A stretch of DNA of 59,234 nt from Desulfocarbo indianensis (GCA_001184205.1 LBMP01000010.1:1-59234); one strand, 5' to 3'; counted from the first letter of the stretch, positions 25,396 through 33,876 are shown. The notes: generated by a model not told the origin, from the letters alone. Translations and numbers: made by a program.

Positions 25396-27092
25396 TTTTC
25401 CTTCCCCTGTTCCTCGGGGTTGTCGCGCAGAATCGCGCCCGTGGCCGCGCTTTCCACCAGCGCGGCGTAGCGGGCCAAGGCTCCCCGGGTGAAGCGCTTG
25501 GCCGGGGCCCGCCAGTCGGCCTTTCTAGAAGCCAGGCCGGCGTCGTCCACCAGTATCTCCAGCTTGCGGCCGGGGATGTCTATGCTGATGGGGTCGCCGT
25601 CTTTCACCAGCGCCAGCGGCCCGCCCCGGGCCGCCTCGGGGGATACGTGGCCGATGGCCGCCCCCCGGCTGCCGCCGCTGAAGCGGCCGTCGGTGACCAG
25701 GGCCACCTTGCCGTCCAGGGGCCCGCCGGAGATCAGGCTGGTCAGGGCCAGCATCTCGCGCATGCCCGGCCCGCCGGCCGGTCCCTCGTAGCGCACCACC
25801 ACCACCTCGCCGGGCCGTATCTCGCCCCGGCCATAGGCGGCCACCGCGTCTTCCTCGCGGTCGAAGCAGCGGGCCGGGCCCTGGTGGGTCAGCATCTCGT
25901 CCTTGACCGCCGCCGCCTTGACCACCGCGCCGTCCGGGGCCAGGTTGCCGGCCAGCACCGCCAGGCCGCCCTGGGCGTGCAGGGGGTCGTCCAGGCCGTG
26001 GATCACCGGCTGGCCGAAAGCCTCCACCGCGGGCGCCTCGGCGGGCAGGTAATCGGTTAGGGGGCCTCCGGTCACGGTTTTCACCTCCAGGTTGAGCGAG
26101 GCCTCCAGGCGCTTCATCACCGCGCCCACCCCGCCGGCCTGGTGGAGGTGAGCCATGCGCATGGGGCCGCCGGGGCTCATGGAGCACAGGTGCGGCGTGC
26201 TGCGGGATATTTCGTCGAACTGGGCCAGGCCGAAAGCGACCCCCGCCTCGTGGGCGATGGCCGGCAAGTGCAGGGCCGTGTTGGTGCTGCCGCCCAGGGC
26301 CATGTCCACCCGGCAGGCGTTGGCGAAGCTGTCGTAACAGAGTATGTCCGAGGGCTTCAGGTCCGTCTCCAAGAGCTTCAGCGCCGCCAGCCCGCTTTGG
26401 TAGGCCAGGCGCGTCTTGTCCTCGCTTTCGGCCAGGGCGCAGCCGCAGCCGGGCAGGGAGAGCCCCAGCGCCTCGGTGAGGCAGGCCATGGTGTTGGCCG
26501 TGAACATGCCGGCGCAGGAGCCGGGGCCGGGGCAGGCCTTGGTCTCCAGCTCGGCCAGCTCGGCCGGGGTCATGGAGCCGGCCTCCACCTTGGCCACGCC
26601 TTCGAACACGGTGATCAAATCCACCACCTGGCCCTTGTATTCGCCGGCGGCCATGGCACCGCCGGTGAGCATCACGGCGGGCAGGTCCAGCCGGCAGGCG
26701 GCCATGAGCATGCCGGGCACGATCTTGTCGCAGGAGGCGATGAGGACCAGGGCGTCGAAGCCGTGGGCCTTGGCCATCAGCTCCACGCTGTCGGCCACCA
26801 GCTCGCGGCTGGGCAGGGAGGCATACATGCCGGCGTGGCCCATGGCCAGGCCGTCGCAAATGCCGATGGTGTTGAACTGAAAAGGCGTGCCCCCGGCCTC
26901 GCGCACCCCGCGCTCCACCTCGGCGGCCAGGCGGTTCAGATGGATGTGGCCGGGCACTACCTGGTTATACGAGTTGGCGATGCCGATGAAGGGCTTCCTG
27001 ATGTCGTCGCCGTTCAAGCCCAGAGCCCGCAGCAGGGAACGCTGGGGAGCGCGGGCGGCTCCCTCTTTCACTTGGTCGCTTTTTCTGGCCAT
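25392..27092 (-). CDS. ilvD: Dihydroxy-acid dehydratase
   Basis: A 566-residue iron-sulfur enzyme making the 2-keto acids of valine and isoleucine. Seen: IGIANSYNQVVPGHIHLN near residue 36, LIASCDKIVPGML near 115 (cluster Cys), PGPGSCAGMFTANTM near 185 (second Cys) and TDGRFSGGSRGAAIGH near 465. The start at 27092 follows a GGGAG site; the upstream frame to 27209 has no good ribosome-binding site. It is the first structural gene of the ilv operon and lies 150 bp behind a candidate leader peptide. Confidence 0.96.
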   Translation of the reverse strand: MARKSDQVKEGAARAPQRSLLRALGLNGDDIRKPFIGIANSYNQVVPGHIHLNRLAAEVERGVREAGGTPFQFNTIGICDGLAMGHAGMYASLPSRELVADSVELMAKAHGFDALVLIASCDKIVPGMLMAACRLDLPAVMLTGGAMAAGEYKGQVVDLITVFEGVAKVEAGSMTPAELAELETKACPGPGSCAGMFTANTMACLTEALGLSLPGCGCALAESEDKTRLAYQSGLAALKLLETDLKPSDILCYDSFANACRVDMALGGSTNTALHLPAIAHEAGVAFGLAQFDEISRSTPHLCSMSPGGPMRMAHLHQAGGVGAVMKRLEASLNLEVKTVTGGPLTDYLPAEAPAVEAFGQPVIHGLDDPLHAQGGLAVLAGNLAPDGAVVKAAAVKDEMLTHQGPARCFDREEDAVAAYGRGEIRPGEVVVVRYEGPAGGPGMREMLALTSLISGGPLDGKVALVTDGRFSGGSRGAAIGHVSPEAARGGPLALVKDGDPISIDIPGRKLEILVDDAGLASRKADWRAPAKRFTRGALARYAALVESAATGAILRDNPEEQGKEK

Positions 27093-27142
27093 GTTGATTT
27101 CTCCCGTCCGCCGCCAATCCGGCTCCAGCGGGTTGACGGCTT

Positions 27143-27166
27143 GTTTCCGGCCCAGCGGCCGGAAAC
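27143..27166 (-). promoter_or_regulatory. ilv leader hairpin
   Basis: A perfect 10-bp stem (GTTTCCGGCC / GGCCGGAAAC) with a 4-base loop lies between the leader peptide and ilvD. A weaker 6-bp stem GCGGTC/GACCGC sits upstream of it in the transcript (27187-27203). No U-run follows either, so if this is an attenuator it does not look like a standard intrinsic terminator. Confidence 0.45.
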
Positions 27167-27242
27167 CTTTTACATCATGGATTGCCGCGGTCCTGGTGAC
27201 CGCCGGCACGTCGTGTTCAGTTGTTTTGCAGCGGTTTGGCCC

Positions 27243-27374
27243 CTACAGGGGCAGAATAATCAGACCGGATACGGATACGGGTACCAGGAGGGCGGAGAAA
27301 AGGGAGAGGCTGGCGGGGGACGCCGCGTGATGGGAATGGCTAGGTTTGCCGGTTGTGCTTTGTTTACTCTTCAT
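27243..27374 (-). CDS. Candidate ilv leader peptide
   Basis: A 43-codon frame 150 bp upstream of ilvD. It has a GGAGG ribosome-binding site eight bases before its ATG and lies about 25 bp after the predicted transcription start. Its last 15 codons read LLVPVSVSGLIILPL: ten of fifteen are Leu, Val or Ile, exactly the products of the operon. Such runs are the hallmark of ribosome-mediated attenuation leaders (as in E. coli ilv and leu), where scarce charged tRNAs stall the ribosome and change downstream RNA folding. The first half (KSKQSTTGKPSHSHH) is unremarkable. The peptide itself is not expected to have a function. Confidence 0.65.
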   Translation of the reverse strand: MKSKQSTTGKPSHSHHAASPASLSLFSALLVPVSVSGLIILPL

Positions 27375-27402
27375 TTCCGTGCCTCCGGGTCGAATTTGCA
27401 GA

Positions 27403-27431
27403 ATCTTACTCCCCGCTTCCTGGCCTGTCAA
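27403..27431 (-). promoter_or_regulatory. Sigma-70 promoter of the ilv leader-ilvDBNC operon
   Basis: On the minus strand TTGACA (27431-27426) and TAAGAT (27408-27403) with a 17-bp spacer. Transcription would begin near 27396, 20-25 bp before the leader ORF. Confidence 0.75.
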
Positions 27432-27562
27432 CGTTTAGGAAGGGCCGATCTTCCTCTTGCCCCCGGCCGCCGCCGGTCGAAAAGCCGGTCGGGCCGGGGG
27501 GCTGGGGCCTGGCGGGCGCGGGCCGCCCGCCTGCCGCCGGGGGGTGGCCGGCGCTTTATAAC

Positions 27563-28129
27563 CTACTTGGCGACCTCTTCTTCCAGCCAGCGCCCTTGCA
27601 GATCGAACTGGATGGCGTGGGAGGTGCGCGGCTTCACGAACACGTGGCCGGTCTGGCTGCGCCCCAGGGCGCGCACCTCCACCTCATGGGGGCCCACCGG
27701 CAATTCCAGCTCTGCGGGCGTGCGGCCCCGGGGCTGGCCGTCGATGAACACCTCGGCCTGGGGCCGGCAGGTCACCTTAAGCCTGCCGTGCCGCTGAGAC
27801 CTGGCCAGGGAGCGGGCCTTGGCCTGAAAGGCCCTGGCCTGGTCGTCGCCGGGAAACACGGCCAGGTAGTTTTGCAGCAGCCGCACCGCGGCCTCGTAGT
27901 TTTGGGCATTGAATTGGTCCATGGCCTGGGTGTAATCCAGCTTGGCCGAGCGCCGCCTCTCGCGCTCGGCCGCGCCTTCCGGACCCCAGGGGGCCTCGCC
28001 GGCCCCGTGATCGGGCTGGGGATCGCTGATTTGCAACTCTTGGATTTCGCCGGCTTGGGCCTCCGGCGTGAAGCCAACGGCCAGGACCAGGACGATGAAC
28101 AACGCGCCTAGGCATTTGATCTTGAGCAT
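27563..28129 (-). CDS. Secreted PEGA-domain protein with TPR-like region
   Basis: A 188-residue exported protein. The signal peptide is KCLGALFIVLVLAVGF with cleavage near AQA-GE. A helical TPR-like segment, LDYTQAMDQFNAQNYEAAVRLLQNYL, lies around residues 65-90. A C-terminal PEGA domain (VTCRPQAEVFIDGQPRGRTP, about 118-170) gives a small beta-sandwich often used for binding at the cell surface. It lies downstream of the porin gene on the same strand, in the group with the C45 hydrolase and porin. The function is unknown; an envelope scaffold or substrate-binding role is plausible. Confidence 0.8.
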   Translation of the reverse strand: MLKIKCLGALFIVLVLAVGFTPEAQAGEIQELQISDPQPDHGAGEAPWGPEGAAERERRRSAKLDYTQAMDQFNAQNYEAAVRLLQNYLAVFPGDDQARAFQAKARSLARSQRHGRLKVTCRPQAEVFIDGQPRGRTPAELELPVGPHEVEVRALGRSQTGHVFVKPRTSHAIQFDLQGRWLEEEVAK

Positions 28130-28224
28130 GGCCTTGCCTTTTCGCTTAACGATTGAACACTCCTCCTTTCTCGAAAGTAGCGCCCTTGGCCGGCTTTGGC
28201 AAGGGGAGGGCCCTGGCCGCCCTT

Positions 28225-29466
28225 TCAGCCGCCCAGGCTGAAATCATAATTGAGTATCACGCGGTAGTCGGTGAAGTCCTCGCCGCCCAGGGCCTCGTCC
28301 TGATCAACATGGGCCGCGCGCAGGCGCAGCCACATGCCTTGCAGCCGGCCCTGGAAACGGTAATCCACCGTGAGGTCGTGCTCGGTCTGATCCGGCGAGG
28401 CGTGGGGTCCGCTGTCCGGGGTGCGGCTGAAGGTGTGCATGGTGTAGGCGCTGAGGCCTTTTATTCCCACCCGGCTGAAATCATAGGCCACGGCGGCCAG
28501 CCAGGAATCCTCGCCGGCCCGGTCGCTGTCCTCCTCCATGATGGAGGTCCAGCCGGGGTAGGAGCCCCAGGGGTTCTCGATATCGTGATCGGGCCGGGCG
28601 CTGGTGTAGGCGCCGGTGAAAATCCAGCCTCCCCAGCCCAAATCCAGCTTCAGCCCCCACTGGCCGGCGTTGAAGGAGCCGGCCAGGGCGCGGCCCGCGT
28701 CGCGCTCGTCAATGAACTGGCCCGAGGCGGTGAGGGATATATCCCTGCCCAGAGGCCAGGTGAGATCGGCCTGGGCGTAGAACATGCTCATGAACTGGTG
28801 GCAGAAGTACTCCCAGGCTTGCAGGGTGAGGTCGGAGCTGGGTTGCCAAAGCGCGCCCGCCAGGCTCACCGGCTCCTCGCTGCCGGCCAGGCCCGCGGCC
28901 TGGCTCATGGGCTGGAAGGCGGTGTCGGTCCAGGGCTTGATGCCGGTGAGATGGCCCGCGGTCAGTTGCAGGCCCTGGAAGCTGGCGTCGCTCAATACCG
29001 CGCCTTCCAGAGTCACCGGCACCATTTTAACGTCGTAGCTGTTGATGAGCGGCGTCTCCAATATCTGCCGCCCCACCCTGAGGGAGGTCTTGTCCACCCG
29101 GCCTTGCAGCCAGGCCTGGCCCAGCGCCGAAAAGCCGGTTTGGCCACCGGCCAGGAGCGAGCCTCCGTCATGGGCCGGGTCGTCCACGAGGAAAGGCTGC
29201 GAGGTGTAGCCGGCCAGCCCCAGGGAAAGGCCGCGCCACTCCGGGCTCTGATAGGTGGCCCAGAGGCCCAGGGCCAGGCTTTCCTGTAAGCCGCTTTTTT
29301 CGAAATCCCGGCGCAAAAAATAGGCTCGGCCCTTCAGGTCCAGCCGGCCCCAGCCGGCGGGGGGCCGGGCCGGGTCCTGCTCCTGGCTCCAGGCCGAAGC
29401 CGGAGCCAGGAGCGCGAGCCCCGCCAGAAAGGTTATCAATATCTTAAAGCGAACCGCGCGGCGCAC
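28225..29466 (-). CDS. OprD-like outer membrane porin
   Basis: A 413-residue outer membrane beta-barrel. The signal peptide is LITFLAGLALLAPASAW-SQ. The body shows alternating amphipathic strands and the OprD-like segment LRVGRQILETPLINSYDVKMVPVTLEG. It ends LNYDFSLGG, close to the C-terminal beta-signal, although the final residue is Gly rather than the usual Phe. It starts with GTG overlapping the hydrolase stop by one base (TAGTG), so porin and hydrolase are translationally coupled. The family moves small organic solutes such as amino acids and aromatic acids; the substrate here may come from the hydrolase reaction. Confidence 0.8.
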   Translation of the reverse strand: MRRAVRFKILITFLAGLALLAPASAWSQEQDPARPPAGWGRLDLKGRAYFLRRDFEKSGLQESLALGLWATYQSPEWRGLSLGLAGYTSQPFLVDDPAHDGGSLLAGGQTGFSALGQAWLQGRVDKTSLRVGRQILETPLINSYDVKMVPVTLEGAVLSDASFQGLQLTAGHLTGIKPWTDTAFQPMSQAAGLAGSEEPVSLAGALWQPSSDLTLQAWEYFCHQFMSMFYAQADLTWPLGRDISLTASGQFIDERDAGRALAGSFNAGQWGLKLDLGWGGWIFTGAYTSARPDHDIENPWGSYPGWTSIMEEDSDRAGEDSWLAAVAYDFSRVGIKGLSAYTMHTFSRTPDSGPHASPDQTEHDLTVDYRFQGRLQGMWLRLRAAHVDQDEALGGEDFTDYRVILNYDFSLGG

Positions 29467-30911
29467 TATTCGGTTTGCCCCGCCTGGAAGGTGGTCCAGG
29501 GCTGCGAGGGCCGGTCAAAGAGATAGCCCAGCAGATAATCCCATTGGGGATGCTCTGCCAGGAACTTGCCCGCGTCAAAGGGCAGGCCGCTGGAATTGCC
29601 CCAGCGGGCGTCCATGGCCAGATTCTTGGCCTGATCGGAATCCATCACCTTGCCGTCCACGGTTCCCCGGGGCTGGTAGGGCTTGGGCCGGGAGGGATCG
29701 CTCATGTACTGGCGCGGGTCCAGCTCGTAATGACCGTCCACCGTGCGCGAGCAGGGATTGTTTTCCTTTTGCAGGTAAACGTCGTAGTGATCGGCCAGGA
29801 TGGCCTGGCCCACCTCCCGGTCGATCTGGCCCTTGTGCTTTTCCATGAGCTGGGGCAGCCGCACCTGCCGGGCTCCCTGGTGGCGGCGGATATCGCAATA
29901 GCCGGTGTTGGAGCATTCCAGGTTGCGGATGCGGGGGTCCAGGGGCGCGTTGAATCCCACGAAATAGCCTTCCTTCTTGCGCTCCACGTTCCAGAACTTG
30001 AGCCCCAGCTCGAAACGCATGATCTCGCCGGTGTGGATATTGGCCAAAAGCCAGGAGTTGGCATAGCCGCCGTCGTTTTGCTTTTTCATCAACTGGACGA
30101 ACTTGTCCAGGGTTTCCGCGTACTGCATGGCCTTGCGCACCCGGAAGAACTCCGGGGCCTCGTTTTCCTCATAAAGGGAGAAGCCGCCGATGGTGGTTTC
30201 GGTTCCCATGATGCCGGCTCCGGTGACGAAGAAATCGGCCATGCTGTCGATGTAACCGGGTTGGGACTGCATGAAAATCCTGAAGCCCTTTGCCGGCTTG
30301 ATGTCCAGGATCACGTTGGCGAACTGGCCCCACTCGAAGTTGTTCCACGAGTTGTGGGCCATGACTATCTTGCCGCCCTTGGTGTAGGGCTTGGTGGCCA
30401 AGAATGCGCTGCAATGATCGCGCGGCGCGCCGATCTTGGGTATGTAGCGGTACTTGGTCATGACGTTGGGCCACCAATAGTCCATGATCTCCTCCTGGCC
30501 GTTCCAGGCCAGGACGTCCTGCCAGGTTATCTGCACGCCGCGTTTCTTGGCCCCGTCGGCGATGCCCTTGATCTCCTCCAGGAACTCGGGGTCGATGTGC
30601 TTCACCCAGAGCTTCTCGGCCGCGTCGCTGAAGAATTCCCAATGCTTGCCCGTGTCGTGATAGGTGAGGTACTTGAGGCTTTTCATGATCACCTCGAGTT
30701 CGGGGGCCGCCAGATAGCCGTGCTGGAAGCCGCGCTCGTAGGCCTCGCCCTCGATGTGGATATATATCCAGCCGTTTTGGTCGAAACGATAGCCCTTGCC
30801 GTATTTGGTGATTTTTCCTTCCGCGGCCATGGCGGCCAAGGGAGCCAGGCCCAGCGCCAACAAAAGCAACCCCGCGGCGATCGAGCGGACCGCCTTGATG
30901 AAGACCAACAT
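29466..30911 (-). CDS. Exported C45-type Ntn-hydrolase (phospholipase B-like)
   Basis: A 481-residue exported protein with a signal peptide (AAGLLLLALGLAPLAAMA-AE). IEGEAYERGFQHG near residue 53 and DVLAWNGQEEIMDYWW near 130 are the family's conserved stretches. The Cys of DHCSAFLATKPYTKGGKIVMAHN (about 167) is the expected N-terminal nucleophile after self-cleavage. Relatives include acyl-CoA:6-aminopenicillanate acyltransferases and phospholipase B-like proteins, so the substrate is an amide or ester. The downstream porin is coupled by overlap. The likely role is periplasmic hydrolysis of an acylated compound; the exact substrate is unknown. Confidence 0.8.
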   Translation of the reverse strand: MLVFIKAVRSIAAGLLLLALGLAPLAAMAAEGKITKYGKGYRFDQNGWIYIHIEGEAYERGFQHGYLAAPELEVIMKSLKYLTYHDTGKHWEFFSDAAEKLWVKHIDPEFLEEIKGIADGAKKRGVQITWQDVLAWNGQEEIMDYWWPNVMTKYRYIPKIGAPRDHCSAFLATKPYTKGGKIVMAHNSWNNFEWGQFANVILDIKPAKGFRIFMQSQPGYIDSMADFFVTGAGIMGTETTIGGFSLYEENEAPEFFRVRKAMQYAETLDKFVQLMKKQNDGGYANSWLLANIHTGEIMRFELGLKFWNVERKKEGYFVGFNAPLDPRIRNLECSNTGYCDIRRHQGARQVRLPQLMEKHKGQIDREVGQAILADHYDVYLQKENNPCSRTVDGHYELDPRQYMSDPSRPKPYQPRGTVDGKVMDSDQAKNLAMDARWGNSSGLPFDAGKFLAEHPQWDYLLGYLFDRPSQPWTTFQAGQTE

Positions 30912-31150
30912 TTCCTCCTCCTGAATAAAAGGTGTGGGCAGGGGGGATAGTTGCCATTGTAACTCAGGGAAGGTGCGGAATGAAGCGGCGGGCTGTCTCC
31001 TTTTCTTTTTCCGGGCGCGGCCGGAGAGAAAAGGCTAACAACCCGCCGTGGCGGGAATGGTTGGGCGCGGCCCCCGCGGGCCCGCGACAAGAGGAGGATT
31101 GGCGGCTATAAAGCCTATAAGCGGCTAAGCCTCGAACATCCCGTGATCAT

Positions 31151-31513
31151 TCATACGGCCTGCTGGCTGGCCGCCCGGTGGTCCACCAGCTCCATGTCCT
31201 TGGTCTTCTTGTCCACCCAGCCGGAATAAAGAATCAGATCGGGATGCTGATCCAGGGTGTGGAAGTTCTTCACCGCCAGGCCGGTGGCCATGGCCTCCTG
31301 CGGGTCGTAAACCCTGAATTCCACATGATGGGGCGTATCCGAAAAAGACCGCGCCACCGTTTTGAGGCCCCACACCCAGTCGGGCTCCTGTTTGTGGGCG
31401 ACCACCAGGCTCTGCCCCACGGCTTGCAGAATGTCTTTGGGGCCGGACAGTTTCTCCTGGTTCTCCCCCGCGGGCCGGCTTTCCTGTTTCTTGCCGAACA
31501 GCTTGCCAAACAT
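31151..31513 (-). CDS. Conserved hypothetical protein
   Basis: A 120-residue protein that I cannot place in a named family. The first 25 residues are basic and polar (MFGKLFGKKQESRPAGE), followed by a compact domain: GPKDILQAVGQSLVVAHKQEPDWVWGLK, then HVEFRVYDPQEAMATGLAVKNFHTLDQHPDLILYSGWVD. There is no signal peptide, so it is cytoplasmic. The start has AGGAGG upstream. It has no near neighbour on the same strand within 230 bp. The pattern of conserved-looking aromatic and acidic residues indicates a real gene. Confidence 0.75.
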   Translation of the reverse strand: MFGKLFGKKQESRPAGENQEKLSGPKDILQAVGQSLVVAHKQEPDWVWGLKTVARSFSDTPHHVEFRVYDPQEAMATGLAVKNFHTLDQHPDLILYSGWVDKKTKDMELVDHRAASQQAV

Positions 31514-32002
31514 GGCTTTAATTCCTCCTTCTGATCACGGGTAAAGGCTCCTCGGCTCCTTTCACAAGCGATGCAAATAAATGCAAGAGCGATGCAAGCG
31601 GCTTATTGCGCTGGAATAATTGACTATATTTTTAGAGGGCCTGAGAAGATTGAGAAATGGCGATTCGCCCGCGCGGCGGGTCGCTTCCGGGCCGGCCGTG
31701 GGCTTTGCTGGGTAATTAGTTGAAAGATAAGACTATTATTTTATCGGCCTTGGATTTTCTCATTCCAGGGCGGCAACGGAAACAAGGCTTCCTATGTTTC
31801 AATGGCCGGAACGCATGTTTCCTGCCGGGCCTTTCAGGGCCATTCCAGATACCTATGATGGCGGCCTTGGCCTGGGAGCCGCCAGGCGGAAACGCCGCTT
31901 CCGGTTTTTGTTGAAACCCGCCAAAAAATTAAGTTTAAATATCAATATATTAGCTATGGCCCGCCTCTTGCTTGGTCTGAGCCGGAGCAAGGAGGAGGAG
32001 CA
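31514..32002. other. AT-rich intergenic regulatory region with ATGCAA repeats
   Basis: 489 bp between divergent genes. The motif ATGCAA occurs at 31571, 31581 and 31592, and the longer AGCGATGCAA is repeated exactly at 31567-31576 and 31588-31597, 21 bp apart, so copies lie on one DNA face. This is about 55-85 bp before the minus-strand hypothetical gene. A second AT-rich stretch at 31920-31955 probably holds the promoter for the zinc-ribbon and HU genes. No frame here looks coding. Confidence 0.5.
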
Positions 32003-32203
32003 TTGCCGGATCAGCATTTGACCTGCGTCCAGTGCGGGGCCAGCTTTATATTCAGCCAAATCGAGCAAGAACGCTTCGCGGCCCGTGGTTTTGACCCGCC
32101 ACGCCGCTGCCCCAATTGCCGCAAAAGCCGCAACCGGCTAATCAGCGACAACGGCTGGCAACCCAAACACCGGCGCGAGCATCGTCGTCAAAGGGATGAA
32201 TAG
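32003..32203 (+). CDS. Small zinc-ribbon protein (zf-trcl type)
   Basis: A 66-residue protein with LTCVQCGASFIFSQIEQERF followed by GFDPPRRCPNCRKSR: two CxxC pairs of a probable treble-clef/zinc-ribbon, then a basic tail. The start is TTG, read from its position eight bases after GGAGGAGGAG. Proteins of this family are common, small and uncharacterised; the basic tail suggests nucleic-acid binding. The HU gene follows by 38 bp, supporting a nucleoid or RNA role, but this is inference from location. Confidence 0.75.
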   Translation: MPDQHLTCVQCGASFIFSQIEQERFAARGFDPPRRCPNCRKSRNRLISDNGWQPKHRREHRRQRDE

Positions 32204-32241
32204 CGAGTTATTTGAGGAGAGTTATCTAGAAAGGAAAGCTC

Positions 32242-32538
32242 ATGGCTAAGGGACCCATGACTAAAAAGGACATGATAAGCGCCTTGGCCCAGGAGGCGGG
32301 CATCACCCAACCCCAGGCCCAGGCCGCCTTGGAATCCCTGATCGACGCCTGTCGGCAGGAGGTCAAGGCGGGCCAGCCTTTCCGCCTGCCCGGCTTGGGC
32401 ACCTTCGCCCTGAAACAAAGCAAGGCGCGCCAGGGCGTGAACCCCGCCACCGGCGAGAAGATCACCATCAAGGCTTGCAAGCGCATGACCTTCAAGGCCG
32501 GCAGCCAGGTAAACGCCCTGCTGAATCCGGAAAAATGA
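32242..32538 (+). CDS. HU-family DNA-binding protein
   Basis: A 98-residue HU/IHF-type protein that bends and packages DNA. Helices TKKDMISALAQEAGITQPQAQAALESLIDACRQ are followed by the beta-arm region PFRLPGLGTFALKQSKARQGVNPATGEKI with the conserved GxGxF and RxGxNPxTGE motifs, then MTFKAGSQVNALL. The eight extra N-terminal residues are the only departure from the usual ~90. It is followed by a perfect GC-rich hairpin at 32546. Whether it is HU or a paralogue cannot be told by eye. Confidence 0.93.
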   Translation: MAKGPMTKKDMISALAQEAGITQPQAQAALESLIDACRQEVKAGQPFRLPGLGTFALKQSKARQGVNPATGEKITIKACKRMTFKAGSQVNALLNPEK

Positions 32539-32545
32539 CGACTCT

Positions 32546-32576
32546 CCCGGCGCCGCCTGGGCAAGGCGGCGCCGGG
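32546..32576. terminator. Strong hairpin after the HU gene
   Basis: CCCGGCGCCGCC and GGCGGCGCCGGG form a perfect 12-bp stem with a 7-base loop, 8 bp after the HU stop. No T-run follows, so it may end transcription with other factors or protect the mRNA 3' end. Confidence 0.5.
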
Positions 32577-32737
32577 CAGCCTATTGTGCCGGCAAATAGG
32601 TTTTCACCGTTCCGTTCATATTGGGCCGCCGCCAGCCCGCGCCTGTAAACCTGAATCGCCGCCCATCCCTTGAATAGCTCCTTGGCCTGAACCCGCAGCA
32701 AAAAATGGCCTCACTTGCGGAGAGCGATAGATTGAGC

Positions 32738-32767
32738 TTGACATCGCGCAAACGTTTGCTCTATAGT
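32738..32767 (+). promoter_or_regulatory. Promoter with LacI-type operator (autoregulation)
   Basis: TTGACA (32738-32743) and TATAGT (32762-32767) with an 18-bp spacer that contains the perfect palindrome GCAAACGTTTGC (32748-32759). The CG-centred palindrome is the classic LacI/GalR-family operator, so the repressor downstream most likely represses itself. Confidence 0.8.
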
Positions 32768-32795
32768 CGCCACAGCCTTTGCTGGGGAGCCGGAT

Positions 32796-33806
32796 TTGTC
32801 GACCATAAAAGAAATAGCCAAAGCAGCGGGCGTATCCTATTCCACAGTCTCGCGGGCACTGAACAATAAAAAAGGGGTCGGCCCGGAGCTGCGGGAGAAA
32901 ATAACGCAAATAGCTAGTGAACTAAGCTATTTCCCGCACTCATCCGCCAAGGCGCTGGTCAAGAACCGCATAGGGGCCATTGGGGTTATCATCCCGCGCA
33001 CCAGCGAATTCACCTTTCAAAGCCCTTTTTATAATTATGTGCTCTTGGGAATCAGCGCGCTGGCCCGGCAACACGATTACCACCTGATGCTGAGCATAAA
33101 CGACCAGAAAAACTATGCTTCCATCTATCACAGCCGCATGGTCGACGGCATCATCGTGATCGGTAACCGAATCGACGACCAGCATATTTTCGAGCTGGAG
33201 GAAAAAAAAATCCCCTCGGTGGTGGTGCCTGGCTTTCCGGATAATAACCACCACGACATCGCCAGCGTCAATTCGGAAAATTTCAAGTGCGTCCATAGGG
33301 CGGTGAGTTACCTGATAAGTCTTGGGCATCGTAAGATAGCGTTCATTCTTGGCAAAATGAACTCGAAATACTCCATCGAACGCCTGGCCGCCTACCATGC
33401 CGCCTTCAGGGACCATAAACTGACCTATGACCCCAAGTATTTGGTGGAGAGCGATTTTTCCAAGACCGACGGCCATCGCTTGATGGGCGAACTTCTCGAC
33501 CTGCCCGATCCGCCCAGCGCGGTCATCTGCATAAACGACACCGTGACCCCGGGCGCCTTGCAGCAAATCATCAGCCGCGGCCTGAGGATACCAGATGATA
33601 TATCAGTGATTGCAATAGGTTGCTCTGATATTCTCGACTTGTTCGAGCCGCCCTTGACCACCATCAAGACCCCGGTGATCAAAATCGGGCAAACCGTGGT
33701 CCACGTGCTCATCCAATTGATTGAAACCGGGCGCTGCGCTGATAAACACATTGTTATTCCATCAGAATTCATAATACGCGAATCCACCGGCGCTTGCCGG
33801 CATTAG
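32796..33806 (+). CDS. LacI-family transcriptional regulator
   Basis: A 336-residue repressor. The N-terminal HTH is TIKEIAKAAGVSYSTVSRAL, followed by the hinge helix region HSSAKALVKN. The periplasmic-binding-like domain contains RMVDGIIVIGN, SVNSENFKCVHRAV with LGHRKIAFILG, and ICINDTVTPGALQ near residue 245. The start is TTG at 32796, seven bases after GGGGAG. Operators of identical core are found in its own promoter and at 33877, before the catabolic operon, so it probably controls both. The effector is expected to be the substrate of the BKACE pathway. Confidence 0.93.
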   Translation: MSTIKEIAKAAGVSYSTVSRALNNKKGVGPELREKITQIASELSYFPHSSAKALVKNRIGAIGVIIPRTSEFTFQSPFYNYVLLGISALARQHDYHLMLSINDQKNYASIYHSRMVDGIIVIGNRIDDQHIFELEEKKIPSVVVPGFPDNNHHDIASVNSENFKCVHRAVSYLISLGHRKIAFILGKMNSKYSIERLAAYHAAFRDHKLTYDPKYLVESDFSKTDGHRLMGELLDLPDPPSAVICINDTVTPGALQQIISRGLRIPDDISVIAIGCSDILDLFEPPLTTIKTPVIKIGQTVVHVLIQLIETGRCADKHIVIPSEFIIRESTGACRH

Positions 33807-33876
33807 ACTTTCAATCCGTGGAAACAACTTTGAATATTGTTCAAGATGCATTTTAACGGAATTATTTTAGGTCAAC

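Noticed and set aside
27143-27166. ilv leader hairpin as a standard intrinsic terminator
   Set aside because: The 10-bp stem is strong but the transcript continues with AAGCCGTC, not a U-run, so I list it only as a regulatory hairpin.
29475-30950. 491-codon plus-strand open frame antisense to the C45-type hydrolase
   Set aside because: Shadow of a clear minus-strand gene with signal peptide and catalytic motif; the plus-strand translation lacks recognisable motifs.
32492-32701. 69-codon minus-strand frame between HU and the LacI-type gene
   Set aside because: Overlaps the HU 3' end and hairpin; its N-terminal part looks protein-like but matches no family, and the end is translation of the palindrome.
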